Shown in pieces: positions 1 to 8,590 of a stretch of DNA of 64,000 bases. The position numbers and the translations under genes were made by a program. How positions within the stretch are numbered: the first letter of the stretch is position 1; each line of letters opens with the position of its first letter. The notes beneath the pieces were generated by a model, which was not told where the DNA came from, did not search any database, and was given only the letters and a program-made list of their open reading frames with translations. The stretch comes from Fibrobacterota bacterium. Lineage in GTDB: Bacteria > Fibrobacterota > Fibrobacteria > UBA11236. The stretch covers positions 23,825 to 87,824 of the forward strand of contig JAEKLQ010000044.1 in NCBI GenBank assembly GCA_019509785.1, read 5' to 3'.

Positions 1-1890
1 CGGAACAAGCGCAAGGTAGGGGAAATCCTGCTGGCGCAAGGCTATATCAACCAGGAGCAGCTCGATCATGCCCTGGAGCAGCACGCCACCACCGGCATCA
101 GCCTGGGCACCGTGCTGGTGAAGCTCGGCTTCATCGACGAGGATACCCTGAACGCGGTGCTGGGCAAGCAGCTCGAGCTCAGCTACCGCAAGCGCATCGG
201 CGATTTGCTGGTGGAGCAGGGTTATATCACCCAACCACAGCTCGCCAACGGCCTGGCCCAGCAGAAGACCATGGCCATGCCCCTGGGGAAATGCCTGGTC
301 AAGCTCGGCTACATCGAAGAGACCAAGCTTCTCGACGTGCTGGCGGCGCAGCTCGATCTCCAGCATATCAACCTGGAAAACTTCAAGTTCAACCCGAACA
401 TCACCCGGCTCATCTCCGAGGAGATGGCCCGTTCCTATAAGACCATCCCGCTTTACGAGAACAACGGCGTCCTCACCGTGGCCATGGTGGATCCCACCAA
501 CCTGCGCTCGCTGGATCATATCAAGTTCAAGACCGGCAAGGACGTGGAGCCGGTGATCGCCACCGAAGCCGAAATCACGGTGGCCATCGGGCGCGCTTAC
601 GCCGGGGGCAAGGAAGCCCTCAGCGATCTCATCGGCGGCCAGGAGGATAAGGATCTCGTCCTGGATGATAACGACAAGAAGAAGGAGGAGGAGGAAGGCC
701 TCACGGGGGACGAAGAGGGCCGGCAGATCATCAAGATCGTCAACCTGATCGTGAGCGAAGCCATCCGCCTCGGCGCATCGGACGTCCATCTGGAGCCGCA
801 AGAGCGCAACATGCGCATCCGCTACCGCATCGACGGCGAACTGATGGAACAGAATCCCATCCCGGCCCGCCTCATGGTGCAGATCGTCTCGCGCCTCAAG
901 GTGCTGGGAGGCATGGACATCGCCGAAAAGCGGAAGCCCCTGGACGGCCGCGCGCATATCAAGTACCGCGGCCAGGAGGTGGATTTGCGCCTTTCCACCT
1001 TCCCGACCCTGCTGCGCTCCCGCGGCGTGGTGGAGAAGATGGTGATCCGCATCATCGATCCCAACCAGGAAGTCGCCACCATCGATAAGATCGGTTTTTC
1101 GCCCTCGGTGTTCCCGAGTATCGCCCGCCTGATCGAATTGCCCGACGGCATCATCCTCACCACCGGCCCCACGGGCTCGGGCAAATCCAGCACCCTGTAC
1201 GCCTTCGTCCAGAGGGTGGCCTCCCCTTCGGTGAACGTCGTGACCATGGAAGATCCGGTCGAGAAGAACATCCCGGGCATCACCCAAGGGCAGATCAATA
1301 ACCTGGCCGGTTTTACCTTCGCGGCCGGCATGCGCGCCATCCTCCGCCAGGACCCGGACGTCATCATGCTGGGCGAAATGCGCGATAAGGAGACTTCGGA
1401 GATGGCGATCCAGGCGGCTCTCACGGGCCATCTGGTGATCTCCACCTTGCATACAAACGACGCCGCCGGCGCCTTCACTCGCCTGCTGGACATGGGCGTC
1501 GAACCTTTCCTGGTCACCTCTTGCGTCAAGGGCGTACTCGCGCAGCGGCTGGTGCGGCGCATTTGCGAGAAATGCCGCCAAAAGGTGGAGGTGCCGGACG
1601 TGGTGCTGGAAGGCATCGGCATCCGCCCGGGAACGCCCTTCTTCCAAGGCAAGGGCTGCCAGCAATGCAATAACACCGGGTACCGGGGGCGCTTGGCCCT
1701 CTTCGAGCTGCTCATTCCCGACGAGCACATCCATCAGATGATCTTGGAGCGCAAGTCCAGCGACGAGATCAAGCTCTACGCGATCCGCCAATTGGGGATG
1801 GCCACCCTCCGCCGCGACGGCCTGGAGAAAGCCCTCTCCGGCCAGACCACCATCGAGCAGGTCGTGGCCGTCTCGCAGTCCGAGATGTGA
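1..1890 (+). CDS. pilB: PilB/GspE-type secretion/pilus assembly ATPase, 5' end outside window
   Basis: Reading frame 1 is open from the first base, so the gene begins upstream; 629 residues are visible. It is a hexameric cytoplasmic ATPase that powers type IV pilus extension or type II secretion. The N-terminus holds repeated MshEN-like units (roughly residues 1-60 and 61-190, with recurring G-x-L-L/V-x-x-G-Y-I patterns). A charged linker (about 215-240) leads to the catalytic domain, with Walker A GPTGSGKS at about residues 389-396, a Walker B region around 455 (VIMLGEMRD), a His box (STLHTNDAAGAF), and a tetracysteine zinc site (CEKC near 522, CQQC near 553). The stop codon overlaps the next gene. 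PilB versus GspE cannot be settled here. The pilM cluster 40 kb away makes a pilus role plausible. Confidence 0.9.
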   Translation, partial: RNKRKVGEILLAQGYINQEQLDHALEQHATTGISLGTVLVKLGFIDEDTLNAVLGKQLELSYRKRIGDLLVEQGYITQPQLANGLAQQKTMAMPLGKCLVKLGYIEETKLLDVLAAQLDLQHINLENFKFNPNITRLISEEMARSYKTIPLYENNGVLTVAMVDPTNLRSLDHIKFKTGKDVEPVIATEAEITVAIGRAYAGGKEALSDLIGGQEDKDLVLDDNDKKKEEEEGLTGDEEGRQIIKIVNLIVSEAIRLGASDVHLEPQERNMRIRYRIDGELMEQNPIPARLMVQIVSRLKVLGGMDIAEKRKPLDGRAHIKYRGQEVDLRLSTFPTLLRSRGVVEKMVIRIIDPNQEVATIDKIGFSPSVFPSIARLIELPDGIILTTGPTGSGKSSTLYAFVQRVASPSVNVVTMEDPVEKNIPGITQGQINNLAGFTFAAGMRAILRQDPDVIMLGEMRDKETSEMAIQAALTGHLVISTLHTNDAAGAFTRLLDMGVEPFLVTSCVKGVLAQRLVRRICEKCRQKVEVPDVVLEGIGIRPGTPFFQGKGCQQCNNTGYRGRLALFELLIPDEHIHQMILERKSSDEIKLYAIRQLGMATLRRDGLEKALSGQTTIEQVVAVSQSEM

Positions 1891-3425
1891 AAACCCCCAT
1901 CCGCTTCCCGGCCTGGGCCGCCGCCTTTCCCTTGCTCGCGGCCTATGCGGCCCTCAAATTCTCCTTCGGCATCCTCATCTGCGATGACGCCTATATCACC
2001 CTGGCCCATGCGCGTTCCTGGGCCTCCGGCCTCGGCCCCGTCATGTCCGCCTTGAATCCGGTCTGCGCCACCAGCACGCCCCTGCATACGACCCTGCTCG
2101 CTCTCGCGGGACGGATCCTGGGCGGCGGGAACTACCCGGATTACGCGTACGGGATCAACGCGGTTTGGGATCTCATCGGCTGCGGCTATCTCTATCGCCT
2201 GGCGCGCTTCGGACGGAAACTTCCCGGCCCCTGGCCCTGGCTATGCGTCGCCGCCTATGCGCTCTCCGTCAACGCCCTCGCCGTTTCGGCGTCGGGGATG
2301 GAGACGCCCATGTACGTCGCCCTGGCGTTGGCCGGAACCTGGTACGGCCTGTACGCGGAACGCGCCGGTTACGGCTTGGCCCTGGTGGCCTTCCTCGCCC
2401 CGCTGGCGCGACCCGAAGGAGCGCTTCTGCCCGGCGTCCTGATCCTCGCGCGTGCTTCCGGCGCCGGACGCCGCTTCCGGCTTGATAGGGATTCGCGCCT
2501 GGCCGCCGTCGCCGCGGCCATGGGTCTCTGCCTCTTCTTCGCTTTCAACTTTTACGCCTACGGCCACGCCTTGCCGCATTCCATCGTGGCCAAACGGGCC
2601 GAAATCCACGTCGGGCCCCTGGAGGGCTTGGGCGCCTGGATGCTGAACGTCTTCTTCAAGGGACCCTGCTTCGGAGGCACGCGAACCGTAGCCATAGCCA
2701 ATCTGCTGATCCTGGCCGCCGCGGCATGGGGCTGGAAGCCGCCGGGGAACGCGAACCGAAGTAACATGAACGATACGGTAACAGAAAGGTTTCCTTGGCC
2801 CATCCTGGCCTGGCCGGGGGCCTACTTCCTCTTTTTCATGGCGACGGGAGCGAGTTACGTCCTTTTCCCATGGTACTTCCTCCCCGTCCTGCCTTTCTTG
2901 ATCCTGGTCGTTGTCGAGGGCCTGGCGCGCGGGATGCAAGGCCTGCCTGCTTCCGCGGCGTGGGCCCTCTTTTTCGGCTTCCTGGCGTACGTGCCGGCCC
3001 AGACTTTCCGTCAGCAATTGCCGGCGAAGCATCGTTTGGCCGAGGCCGGGCGGGAAGGCCGCTACCGGGAAGCGGCCCGCATCGTCGACTCGCTGTCCAT
3101 TCCCGGCCGTCCGACCATGGTCATGATCGACGAGGTGGGGGCGATCGGGTATTGGTCGCATGCGCGCATCCTGGATATGCACGGGCTGCTCTCCCCCGAG
3201 GCCATGCCCTATCTGGGCCCCGCCGAAGGGCATTGGCTGCGCATGGCGAAGCTACAGGATCGGATGGATCCCGAATGGATCGTGGGCCTAAGGCTCGCCA
3301 AGGACGAGGGCTTGCTGTACCCCGGCGAAGACGGATTCTATGCGGGCTACGCCCCGGTCCGGATTCTGCGCATCGCGAAGCATCCGTACAATCTGGAGAT
3401 GTGGCGGCGCCTGCCGCCGGATTGA
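1887..3425 (+). CDS. Polytopic membrane protein, glycosyltransferase-C-like
   Basis: The gene begins at a GTG whose last two bases are shared with the TGA of the upstream ATPase gene, so the two are translationally coupled. The 512-residue product is hydrophobic with about ten predicted membrane segments. Near residues 31-45 it carries an acidic pair followed by an aromatic (CDDAYITLAHARSWASG), a pattern typical of the first periplasmic loop of GT-C lipid-linked-sugar transferases and related integral membrane proteins. The last 130 residues are soluble and contain MVMIDEVGAIGYWS, which recurs in that superfamily. I infer a sugar-transfer or envelope-glycan role. The exact substrate is unknown. 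Confidence 0.6.
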   Translation: MKTPIRFPAWAAAFPLLAAYAALKFSFGILICDDAYITLAHARSWASGLGPVMSALNPVCATSTPLHTTLLALAGRILGGGNYPDYAYGINAVWDLIGCGYLYRLARFGRKLPGPWPWLCVAAYALSVNALAVSASGMETPMYVALALAGTWYGLYAERAGYGLALVAFLAPLARPEGALLPGVLILARASGAGRRFRLDRDSRLAAVAAAMGLCLFFAFNFYAYGHALPHSIVAKRAEIHVGPLEGLGAWMLNVFFKGPCFGGTRTVAIANLLILAAAAWGWKPPGNANRSNMNDTVTERFPWPILAWPGAYFLFFMATGASYVLFPWYFLPVLPFLILVVVEGLARGMQGLPASAAWALFFGFLAYVPAQTFRQQLPAKHRLAEAGREGRYREAARIVDSLSIPGRPTMVMIDEVGAIGYWSHARILDMHGLLSPEAMPYLGPAEGHWLRMAKLQDRMDPEWIVGLRLAKDEGLLYPGEDGFYAGYAPVRILRIAKHPYNLEMWRRLPPD

Positions 3426-3461
3426 CGGGAGGCGCGGTTAGGAGATGCTTTACCTGGCCCT

Positions 3462-3731
3462 TCAGGCTTGCGGAGCGGCCGTGGGCGGCTGCCGGCCCCG
3501 GGGAAAGCGATGCCGCGGGATGAGATCCCGCCCCAACAGGAAGGCCATGAATATGGTCAGGGGTATGGTAACGATGACCCCGAAGCCGTAGGAGACGAGG
3601 GCTCCCACCACGTTGATGGCGATCAGGATCGCCAGGAAAGCGATGGCCTTACCCCATGCGACCGGCTCGTTGAGGGCTGGCAGATGGCTGTCTTTCTCGT
3701 TCTTTTCTTCCGTATCCTTATCCTCAGCCAT
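3462..3731 (-). CDS. Small two-helix inner membrane protein
   Basis: The start is placed at the ATG preceded by a strong GGAGG ribosome site about six bases upstream; an in-frame ATG 36 bases earlier lacks one. The 89-residue protein has a charged N-terminus rich in Glu, Lys and Asp (about residues 1-20), then two adjacent hydrophobic segments (roughly 32-50 and 54-72) and a basic, proline-rich tail. No family is recognised. It follows the ferritin-like gene on the same strand by about 30 bp and is probably cotranscribed with it. Confidence 0.6.
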   Translation of the reverse strand: MAEDKDTEEKNEKDSHLPALNEPVAWGKAIAFLAILIAINVVGALVSYGFGVIVTIPLTIFMAFLLGRDLIPRHRFPRGRQPPTAAPQA

Positions 3732-3763
3732 GGTACCTCCTCCCGTCGGGTTCAGCCCCGGCC

Positions 3764-4297
3764 TCAACCCTTACGCATGATCAGACTGGACATATCTTCC
3801 GCATGCTCCTCTTCGGTGGCCAGGATCTCCTCCATCAATCTGCGGGTGGTGGGATCCTTGTCCGTCAGGTACTGGATGATTTCCCGGTAGCTGTCGATGG
3901 CGATGCGTTCGGCCACCAGGTTCTCCTTGATCATGTCCTCCAGGGAGCGGCCCTCGATGTATTCGGCATGGCTGCGTTCGATCAAGGTGGCGGGATTGAG
4001 ATCGGGCTCGCCTCCCAATTGGACGATACGATCGGCGATCTGGTCGGCATGCTGCAATTCCTGGGTGGCATGCTCCATGAATTCGGCCTTCGCCGCTTCG
4101 GAATTGGGGCCCGAGGCCATGAAATAATGGCGGCGGTAGCGCAGATTGCAGACTATCTCCGTGGCCAAAGCCTGGTTCAATAGCTTGATCACGGCCTCGC
4201 GATTGGCGGAATAGCCTTTGGTCACGGCGCCGTCGTCGATACGTTGGCGGGCCCTTTCGCGCAAGGTGCGCACATCGGTCATGGTGGCGTCGGCCAT
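3764..4297 (-). CDS. Ferritin-like diiron protein (bacterioferritin family)
   Basis: The 177-residue protein is mostly alpha-helical and shows two ferritin-like metal-binding pairs: Glu in EIVCNLRYRRHYF with EHATQELQHADQ in the first helix pair, and NLVAERIAIDSYREI with ILATEEEHAEDM in the second. This is the ExxH arrangement of bacterioferritin and related ferroxidases, so iron oxidation and storage or peroxide detoxification in the cytoplasm is likely. The start is the ATG following an AGGAGG site; the longer in-frame reading lacks one. The length fits bacterioferritin-like proteins slightly extended at the N-terminus. Confidence 0.8.
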   Translation of the reverse strand: MADATMTDVRTLRERARQRIDDGAVTKGYSANREAVIKLLNQALATEIVCNLRYRRHYFMASGPNSEAAKAEFMEHATQELQHADQIADRIVQLGGEPDLNPATLIERSHAEYIEGRSLEDMIKENLVAERIAIDSYREIIQYLTDKDPTTRRLMEEILATEEEHAEDMSSLIMRKG

Positions 4298-4381
4298 TCT
4301 TCCTCCTGGAAAATTGGGCCGGGCCCAATAGGGGGCTCGGCCTCTCATGCCGAAAATACTTTTCCAGGCCGGGGGGTGGAC

Positions 4382-5080
4382 TTATTTCGCGGAAGCCGGA
4401 TTCCCGCGTTTTGCCGCCGGATTCGCGGCGCCTTTCGCGGCCGCTCTCGTGGCCGGTTTCGCGGGGGTCTTGCGGGAGGGCTTGGGGCTGGCGAGGACCA
4501 AGGGCCGCACCGGGGGCAGGAGGTTGTCGATCACGATCCATTGCTTGCGTTTGGACATGCGGAAATTCTTCGACTTTTCCACGCTCTCCGTGGCCTTGAT
4601 GGCCGCCGCCGGAATCTGGGTCAGCAGGTCGAGGGGATAGGCGTACTCAGAGGCCCGGGCGGTCTTGCCGTTGAATTCGACGCGCTCCACGGGCCAGCAG
4701 GATATCCCGGGGGCGGCCTGGGTGAAGGTGGAGTCCTTGCCCATTACCGCGAATACGACCACGCGCGCATCCCGCTTGAAAGCCGTTTCCTCGAAATCCT
4801 TATCGTTCCATGCCACTTCGATTTCGCGGCGGTTCCAGCGTCCCTTGATCAGGCCATCGACGCGCACGGTAGCCCTGCGGCCGTCGCCGAACAACCCGCC
4901 CGAGACGTTCGCCACCGTGCCGGCGACGACCAAGCCGGCATGGGACATCAGCCACGCATAGCTACGCGGCTGCAAATCGGCGGCGCGGGCGCTCGCGGTG
5001 GCGAGGACCAGGAGAGCGAGGAAGGGGGCGGCCAGGCGGTACATGATCCGAATGATAACCGCGCGGAGTCGGGCCGGCAT
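4382..5080 (-). CDS. Exported protein of unknown function with Ala/Lys/Pro-rich tail
   Basis: A 232-residue protein with a hydrophobic signal segment (about residues 14-34) ending in an AxA-type cleavage site (ASARAA). The mature part contains short predicted beta strands (LVVAGTVANVSGG, ATVRVDGLIKG, REIEVAWND), which suggests a compact beta domain. The last 35 residues are low-complexity and rich in Ala, Lys and Pro, as in cell-wall or nucleic-acid-binding tails. The start at 5080 has an AGGAAG-like site about eight bases upstream; an internal ATG 36 bases later would give a more usual signal peptide and is the alternative. No family recognised. Confidence 0.55.
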   Translation of the reverse strand: MPARLRAVIIRIMYRLAAPFLALLVLATASARAADLQPRSYAWLMSHAGLVVAGTVANVSGGLFGDGRRATVRVDGLIKGRWNRREIEVAWNDKDFEETAFKRDARVVVFAVMGKDSTFTQAAPGISCWPVERVEFNGKTARASEYAYPLDLLTQIPAAAIKATESVEKSKNFRMSKRKQWIVIDNLLPPVRPLVLASPKPSRKTPAKPATRAAAKGAANPAAKRGNPASAK

Positions 5081-5132
5081 GGGGTAGGCTTCCTTTTCGG
5101 GGAAGGATTCCCGGGAGCATGGGCCCCGCCGA

Positions 5133-5648
5133 TCAGGTTTCCGGGCCGTAGTGCGTTTTGCGATCCCAATCGGCCCAGGTCCGGAAGGCGGCTTTCGCCT
5201 CTCTCGCCAGCATTCTCTTCATGCGCATTTTGCGGCTTCGCGCGGGGCGCATGATCTCCTCGTAGAGGAAGGCGTCCCCGAAGCCGATGGCCGCCGCGTC
5301 GGCGCGGGTGTTGGCGAAGACGATGGCGTCGACGCGGGCCCAGTATGCGGCCGCCAGGCACATGGGGCAGGGCTCGCAAGAGGTATACAGGACGCAACCG
5401 TCCAGATGGAAGCGGCGCAGGCGCCGGCCGGCGGCGCGCAGGGCCACCACTTCGGCATGCGCGGTGGGATCATTCTCGGCCAGGACGCGGTTGTGCCCTC
5501 GGCCCACCACCTTTCCGTCCTTCGCCACCACCGCGCCGAAGGGCCCTCCGCGGCCATCCTTGAGCCCATGGGCGGAAAGGGCGATGGCCTCGGCCATCAA
5601 CTGGCGCGGGGTTTTGCCCTTGGGCTTCGGCCGGGCGGATCGCTTCAC
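5133..5648 (-). CDS. Guanine deaminase-like cytidine/deoxycytidylate deaminase family protein
   Basis: The start is a GTG overlapping the stop of the upstream methyltransferase gene; the in-frame extension further upstream is only that gene read in another frame. The 171-residue protein has both zinc-site motifs of the deaminase fold: HAEVVALR (catalytic His-Ala-Glu) and SCEPCPMCL (two zinc-ligand cysteines). The C-terminal DAAAIGFGDAFLYEEI resembles bacterial GuaD more than the tRNA editing enzyme TadA. The likely reaction is deamination of guanine to xanthine in purine salvage; TadA-like tRNA deamination is the alternative. It is last in a three-gene overlapping run with methyltransferase and Nudix genes. 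Confidence 0.78.
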   Translation of the reverse strand: MKRSARPKPKGKTPRQLMAEAIALSAHGLKDGRGGPFGAVVAKDGKVVGRGHNRVLAENDPTAHAEVVALRAAGRRLRRFHLDGCVLYTSCEPCPMCLAAAYWARVDAIVFANTRADAAAIGFGDAFLYEEIMRPARSRKMRMKRMLAREAKAAFRTWADWDRKTHYGPET

Positions 5649-6403
5649 TTGAGCTTCGCCAGGCGGAGGGAGAGCGGCCAGCGCACTTTGCGGCTCCGGG
5701 CCGGATCGCCCCAGGCGGCCGCCATTTCTTCGCGTACCAGGGCGACGGGATCCTTCCCTTTGGCCTTGCGATAATACTGCACCGCCGACCAGGTCCCGAA
5801 ATAGTCCAGCAGTTCGGAGAAATCCCAATCGGTTTCCATGGCGAATTCCGGCGCGGCCAAGGCGGGGAAGGGAAGGTCCAGGGAGCGGTAGCCGTTCTCG
5901 ACATGAACCCGTTCGGGCGGCCAATAAGGGCCCACCAGGCCATGGTAAAGCCGAAAGTAGGCGAGATCGAAATCCGGGGTAACCTGGCAGTTACCGTAGC
6001 ACCAGGCCGCCAGCACCGCGCCCGGCCTGGCTACGCGGGCGGCCTCGGCGGCGAAGGCGGGCACGTCGAACCAGTGCAGGGCCTGGGCCACCGCCACCAA
6101 ATCCACGCTGGCGTCGCGCAAGGGCGCGCGTTCGGCGGCGGCCGCGGCGTAAAGCAAGCCCGGAACCCGCCGGGCTTTGGCGATCTGAGAGGCGCTGGCA
6201 TCGGTGGCGATCACCGCGCGGAAGCGGGCCGCCAAGGGACGCGAGGCCTGGCCCGAGCCGGCCCCGCATTCCCAGGCCGTCCCCGTTCCGGCGGGAAGGG
6301 AAGCCAGGTAATCGAACAGGGATTCGGGATAGGTGGGACGCGCCCGGGCATAGCCGGCCGCATTCCCGGAGAAATGATCCTTGAAGGCGGGGGCGTCGCT
6401 CAT
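5645..6403 (-). CDS. Class I SAM-dependent methyltransferase
   Basis: The 252-residue protein begins with FSGNAAGYARARPTYP, a hallmark N-terminus of the UbiE/trans-aconitate-like methyltransferase group. The glycine-rich SAM-binding motif I is AWECGAGSGQASRPLA (around residue 42), followed by an acidic residue after the second strand (VIATDAS) and by DLVAVAQALHWFD, which matches motif II/III of small-molecule methyltransferases. Its start overlaps the Nudix stop (ATGA) and its stop overlaps the deaminase GTG, so the three genes form one transcription unit. The substrate is unknown. A perfect copy of the GGTAAC-N6-GTTACC palindrome lies within it at 5978. Confidence 0.82.
   Translation of the reverse strand: MSDAPAFKDHFSGNAAGYARARPTYPESLFDYLASLPAGTGTAWECGAGSGQASRPLAARFRAVIATDASASQIAKARRVPGLLYAAAAAERAPLRDASVDLVAVAQALHWFDVPAFAAEAARVARPGAVLAAWCYGNCQVTPDFDLAYFRLYHGLVGPYWPPERVHVENGYRSLDLPFPALAAPEFAMETDWDFSELLDYFGTWSAVQYYRKAKGKDPVALVREEMAAAWGDPARSRKVRWPLSLRLAKLK
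5978..5995. repeat. GGTAAC-N6-GTTACC palindrome, perfect
   Basis: Perfect 12-base match in the methyltransferase gene, read on either strand. On the coding (minus) strand it is in frame and reads Gly-Asn-x-x-Val-Thr. Confidence 0.8.
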
Positions 6404-6975
6404 GCGCCGGCTTCGCGATCCAGAAAGTAACGCGCCCGCGCCAGCGCCGCCACGGTCAGGGATTCCGTGAGTTCGCCTGCCATCGCCATGCGCCAGGCTT
6501 CTCCGAAATCCATGGCCTTCACCGCGAGCTGCTCATCCCCGTCGGGATCCTGCGGCCCGGGGGTGAGATCGCGCGCGAGGTACAAGTGGCCGATCTCGTC
6601 GGTGCAGGCGTTGGACAGTTCCAAGCTCCCGAGGTAATCCCAACGGGCGGCCGAGTAGCCGGTCTCCTCCCGTAATTCGCGCTTCGCCGAATCCAGCGGT
6701 TCTTCCCGGCCCTCAGGGCACCCGCCTTCGGGCAGCTCCCAGAAATAACGATCGAAAGGATACCGGTGCTGGCCCACGAGGATGACCCGGCCCTGGGCAT
6801 CGATGGGCACCACGGCCACCGCGATGTTCTTGAAATGGACCGTTCCGTAGATGCCCGGGGATCCGTCCGGGCGGAGGACGTCGTCCTCGCGCACGCGGAT
6901 CCAGGGGTTATCGTAGACCTCCCGGCGACGCAGCCGGGTCCAAGGGCCTATTTCTTCTGGGGAAGCGCCTTCCAT
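6400..6975 (-). CDS. Nudix hydrolase, ADP-ribose pyrophosphatase-like
   Basis: The 191-residue protein contains a complete Nudix box (G-x5-E-x7-REUXEEXGU) reading GCPEGREEPLDSAKRELREE followed by TGY, near residue 85. The upstream HRYPFDRYFWELPEGG is typical of ADP-sugar pyrophosphatases (NudF-like). It is expected to cleave ADP-ribose or a related nucleotide sugar using Mg ions. The start at 6975 lies inside the 3' end of the upstream secreted-protein gene (28-bp overlap), and no strong ribosome site is visible, so coupling is possible. It heads an overlapping run with a methyltransferase and a deaminase, together suggestive of nucleotide housecleaning or salvage. Confidence 0.85.
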   Translation of the reverse strand: MEGASPEEIGPWTRLRRREVYDNPWIRVREDDVLRPDGSPGIYGTVHFKNIAVAVVPIDAQGRVILVGQHRYPFDRYFWELPEGGCPEGREEPLDSAKRELREETGYSAARWDYLGSLELSNACTDEIGHLYLARDLTPGPQDPDGDEQLAVKAMDFGEAWRMAMAGELTESLTVAALARARYFLDREAGA

Positions 6976-8468
6976 ATGCGGGAAATATACTCTCCGCCAT
7001 GGCCCGTATTGCGCAACGGCGCCAACAGCCCGGACTTGGGGAGCTTCGCCATAACAGGCGAGGCGCGACGTTCGAGGGACATCGGGAGCCGAGAGGGCAT
7101 GCCGGCCGCGGTCTTCGCGAGGGAACCCGCCTTCGCGGGCAGAGCGACGGTCTCGAAACCGGTTCCCGTTACGCAACTCATCAAATCGGCCAGGCCTTCG
7201 CCTTCGGGGCAAACGGGATCCTTTTGGCTCAGGCCGAAATCCATGCTGAGGGCGCACGTGCTCGTCTTATACGAATAGACGGTGTGCAGGGAATCTCCTT
7301 GGTTGGAAAAGTCGATGGTGGCGGTCTCGCCCTTGCCGTTCTTGAATTGGATTTCCTTGCAGGTGTTCTTCGTCATGGTGATGGTGGTGTCCGCGGAGAA
7401 TTCCGCGGCGAAGTAGTAGCCGAAATAATCGCCGGCGCAGGTCTCCGCGGTGATGGCTTCCGTGGCCTGGGATTCGCTGATGGTGTACACGGCGGTCAAG
7501 GATTCGAAAGGGCTGTCCCCGCCGGTGGTGTCGCTGGTGCAGCCGGTCCGCAGATCGGCGGGCAATAACGCGTTGGCATCGACCAGGTTCCATGTTCCGA
7601 CGATGTCCGTGGCGGTGCCGGTGAACATCGGGCCCGTGCAATCCCCCGTCGCCCAGGTCCATAGCTTGCCGTCGCGTACCGCGTAGGAGGACGTATCCTC
7701 GGTGGTGTCGCGCAGGATCTTCGTGCTGCTCCCCGAATCGCAGTAGACGTCGATGAATTGCGTGACGATGGTTTTCTTGGCGTGATCGATGGCGATGACC
7801 TTTTGGACCAGGTTGCCGGTGAGCTCGACCCCCACGTCGCCGGTCAGGCTCAGGTAGATGAGGACGTCGGTTTCGGTTTCCGATGCGGGCTCGTAGGTGC
7901 GGGTGCGGTATCCGGTCTTGGAAATCTCCAAGGTGGCCGCGGCGGCCTTGGCCAGGGAGGCGATGCGAGGCGTCGCGGAAGCGGCGCCGCCGGTCGGAGA
8001 AGCGATGCCCGGCGCGAGTACGGCCTTCCAGGTGAGGGTTTGATCCGCGGCGGTGAGGCGAAGGATAACCACGCCTACGTGCGGCAAGCCCGCGGGCAGG
8101 GGAAGGGCATTGGCGCCCGCGGACAACTTCACGTTCGAAGCGGAAAAGGCGCGGCGGCCATCCGTGGTCAGCCATTCCAGGCGCGCGGCAACGGCGGAAG
8201 GGCTGCGCACGATCAGGGATCCCCGGCGATACGTCAAGGAGAAGGCGCCGGCCCCCGTTCCCGGATTCCGTATCGCGATGGCCTTGGCGAGATCGAAGGC
8301 TCCATCGGCATCCGTGGTCACGCATGAGGTGGGATCCGACTTGATGCAGACCTTGGCCCCGGAGATGGGGTTCTCGAGCTTATCGAAGACATTGCCGGAA
8401 ATATCCAAGGCATGGATGGGAAGGGCTATGGCGATGGCGAGCGCGGCGAGAATCGGGGTTGGTCGCAT
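6948..8468 (-). CDS. Secreted protein with carboxypeptidase-regulatory-like domain (paralogue 1)
   Basis: A 506-residue exported protein with a signal peptide (about residues 1-20, ending IHALD) and an AAAGGAA ribosome site. Residues 21-60 (DISGNVFDKLENPISGAKVCI then TTDADGAFDL) match the carboxypeptidase-regulatory-like (CarboxypepD_reg) beta-sandwich. A second beta region follows (SLTYRRGSLIVR, GVVILRLTAADQ). The C-terminal half has cysteines and a segment KNTCKEIQFKNGKGETATI that recurs in the neighbouring gene at 8591-9946, so the two are tandem paralogues. The last 28 bp overlap the Nudix start. Function unknown; cell-surface or extracellular location is likely. Confidence 0.65.
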   Translation of the reverse strand: MRPTPILAALAIAIALPIHALDISGNVFDKLENPISGAKVCIKSDPTSCVTTDADGAFDLAKAIAIRNPGTGAGAFSLTYRRGSLIVRSPSAVAARLEWLTTDGRRAFSASNVKLSAGANALPLPAGLPHVGVVILRLTAADQTLTWKAVLAPGIASPTGGAASATPRIASLAKAAAATLEISKTGYRTRTYEPASETETDVLIYLSLTGDVGVELTGNLVQKVIAIDHAKKTIVTQFIDVYCDSGSSTKILRDTTEDTSSYAVRDGKLWTWATGDCTGPMFTGTATDIVGTWNLVDANALLPADLRTGCTSDTTGGDSPFESLTAVYTISESQATEAITAETCAGDYFGYYFAAEFSADTTITMTKNTCKEIQFKNGKGETATIDFSNQGDSLHTVYSYKTSTCALSMDFGLSQKDPVCPEGEGLADLMSCVTGTGFETVALPAKAGSLAKTAAGMPSRLPMSLERRASPVMAKLPKSGLLAPLRNTGHGGEYISRIWKALPQKK

Positions 8469-8590
8469 GCGGATTTCCTTTCGGGTCGGCGAAGTGGCTA
8501 CGGGAGTCCCAAAAATGGCTTATTTCTCGGTACTACACCAGGGCGAATCGGTACGCGATACCGGCACCACCGAGCCCTGAAACCTGCCGG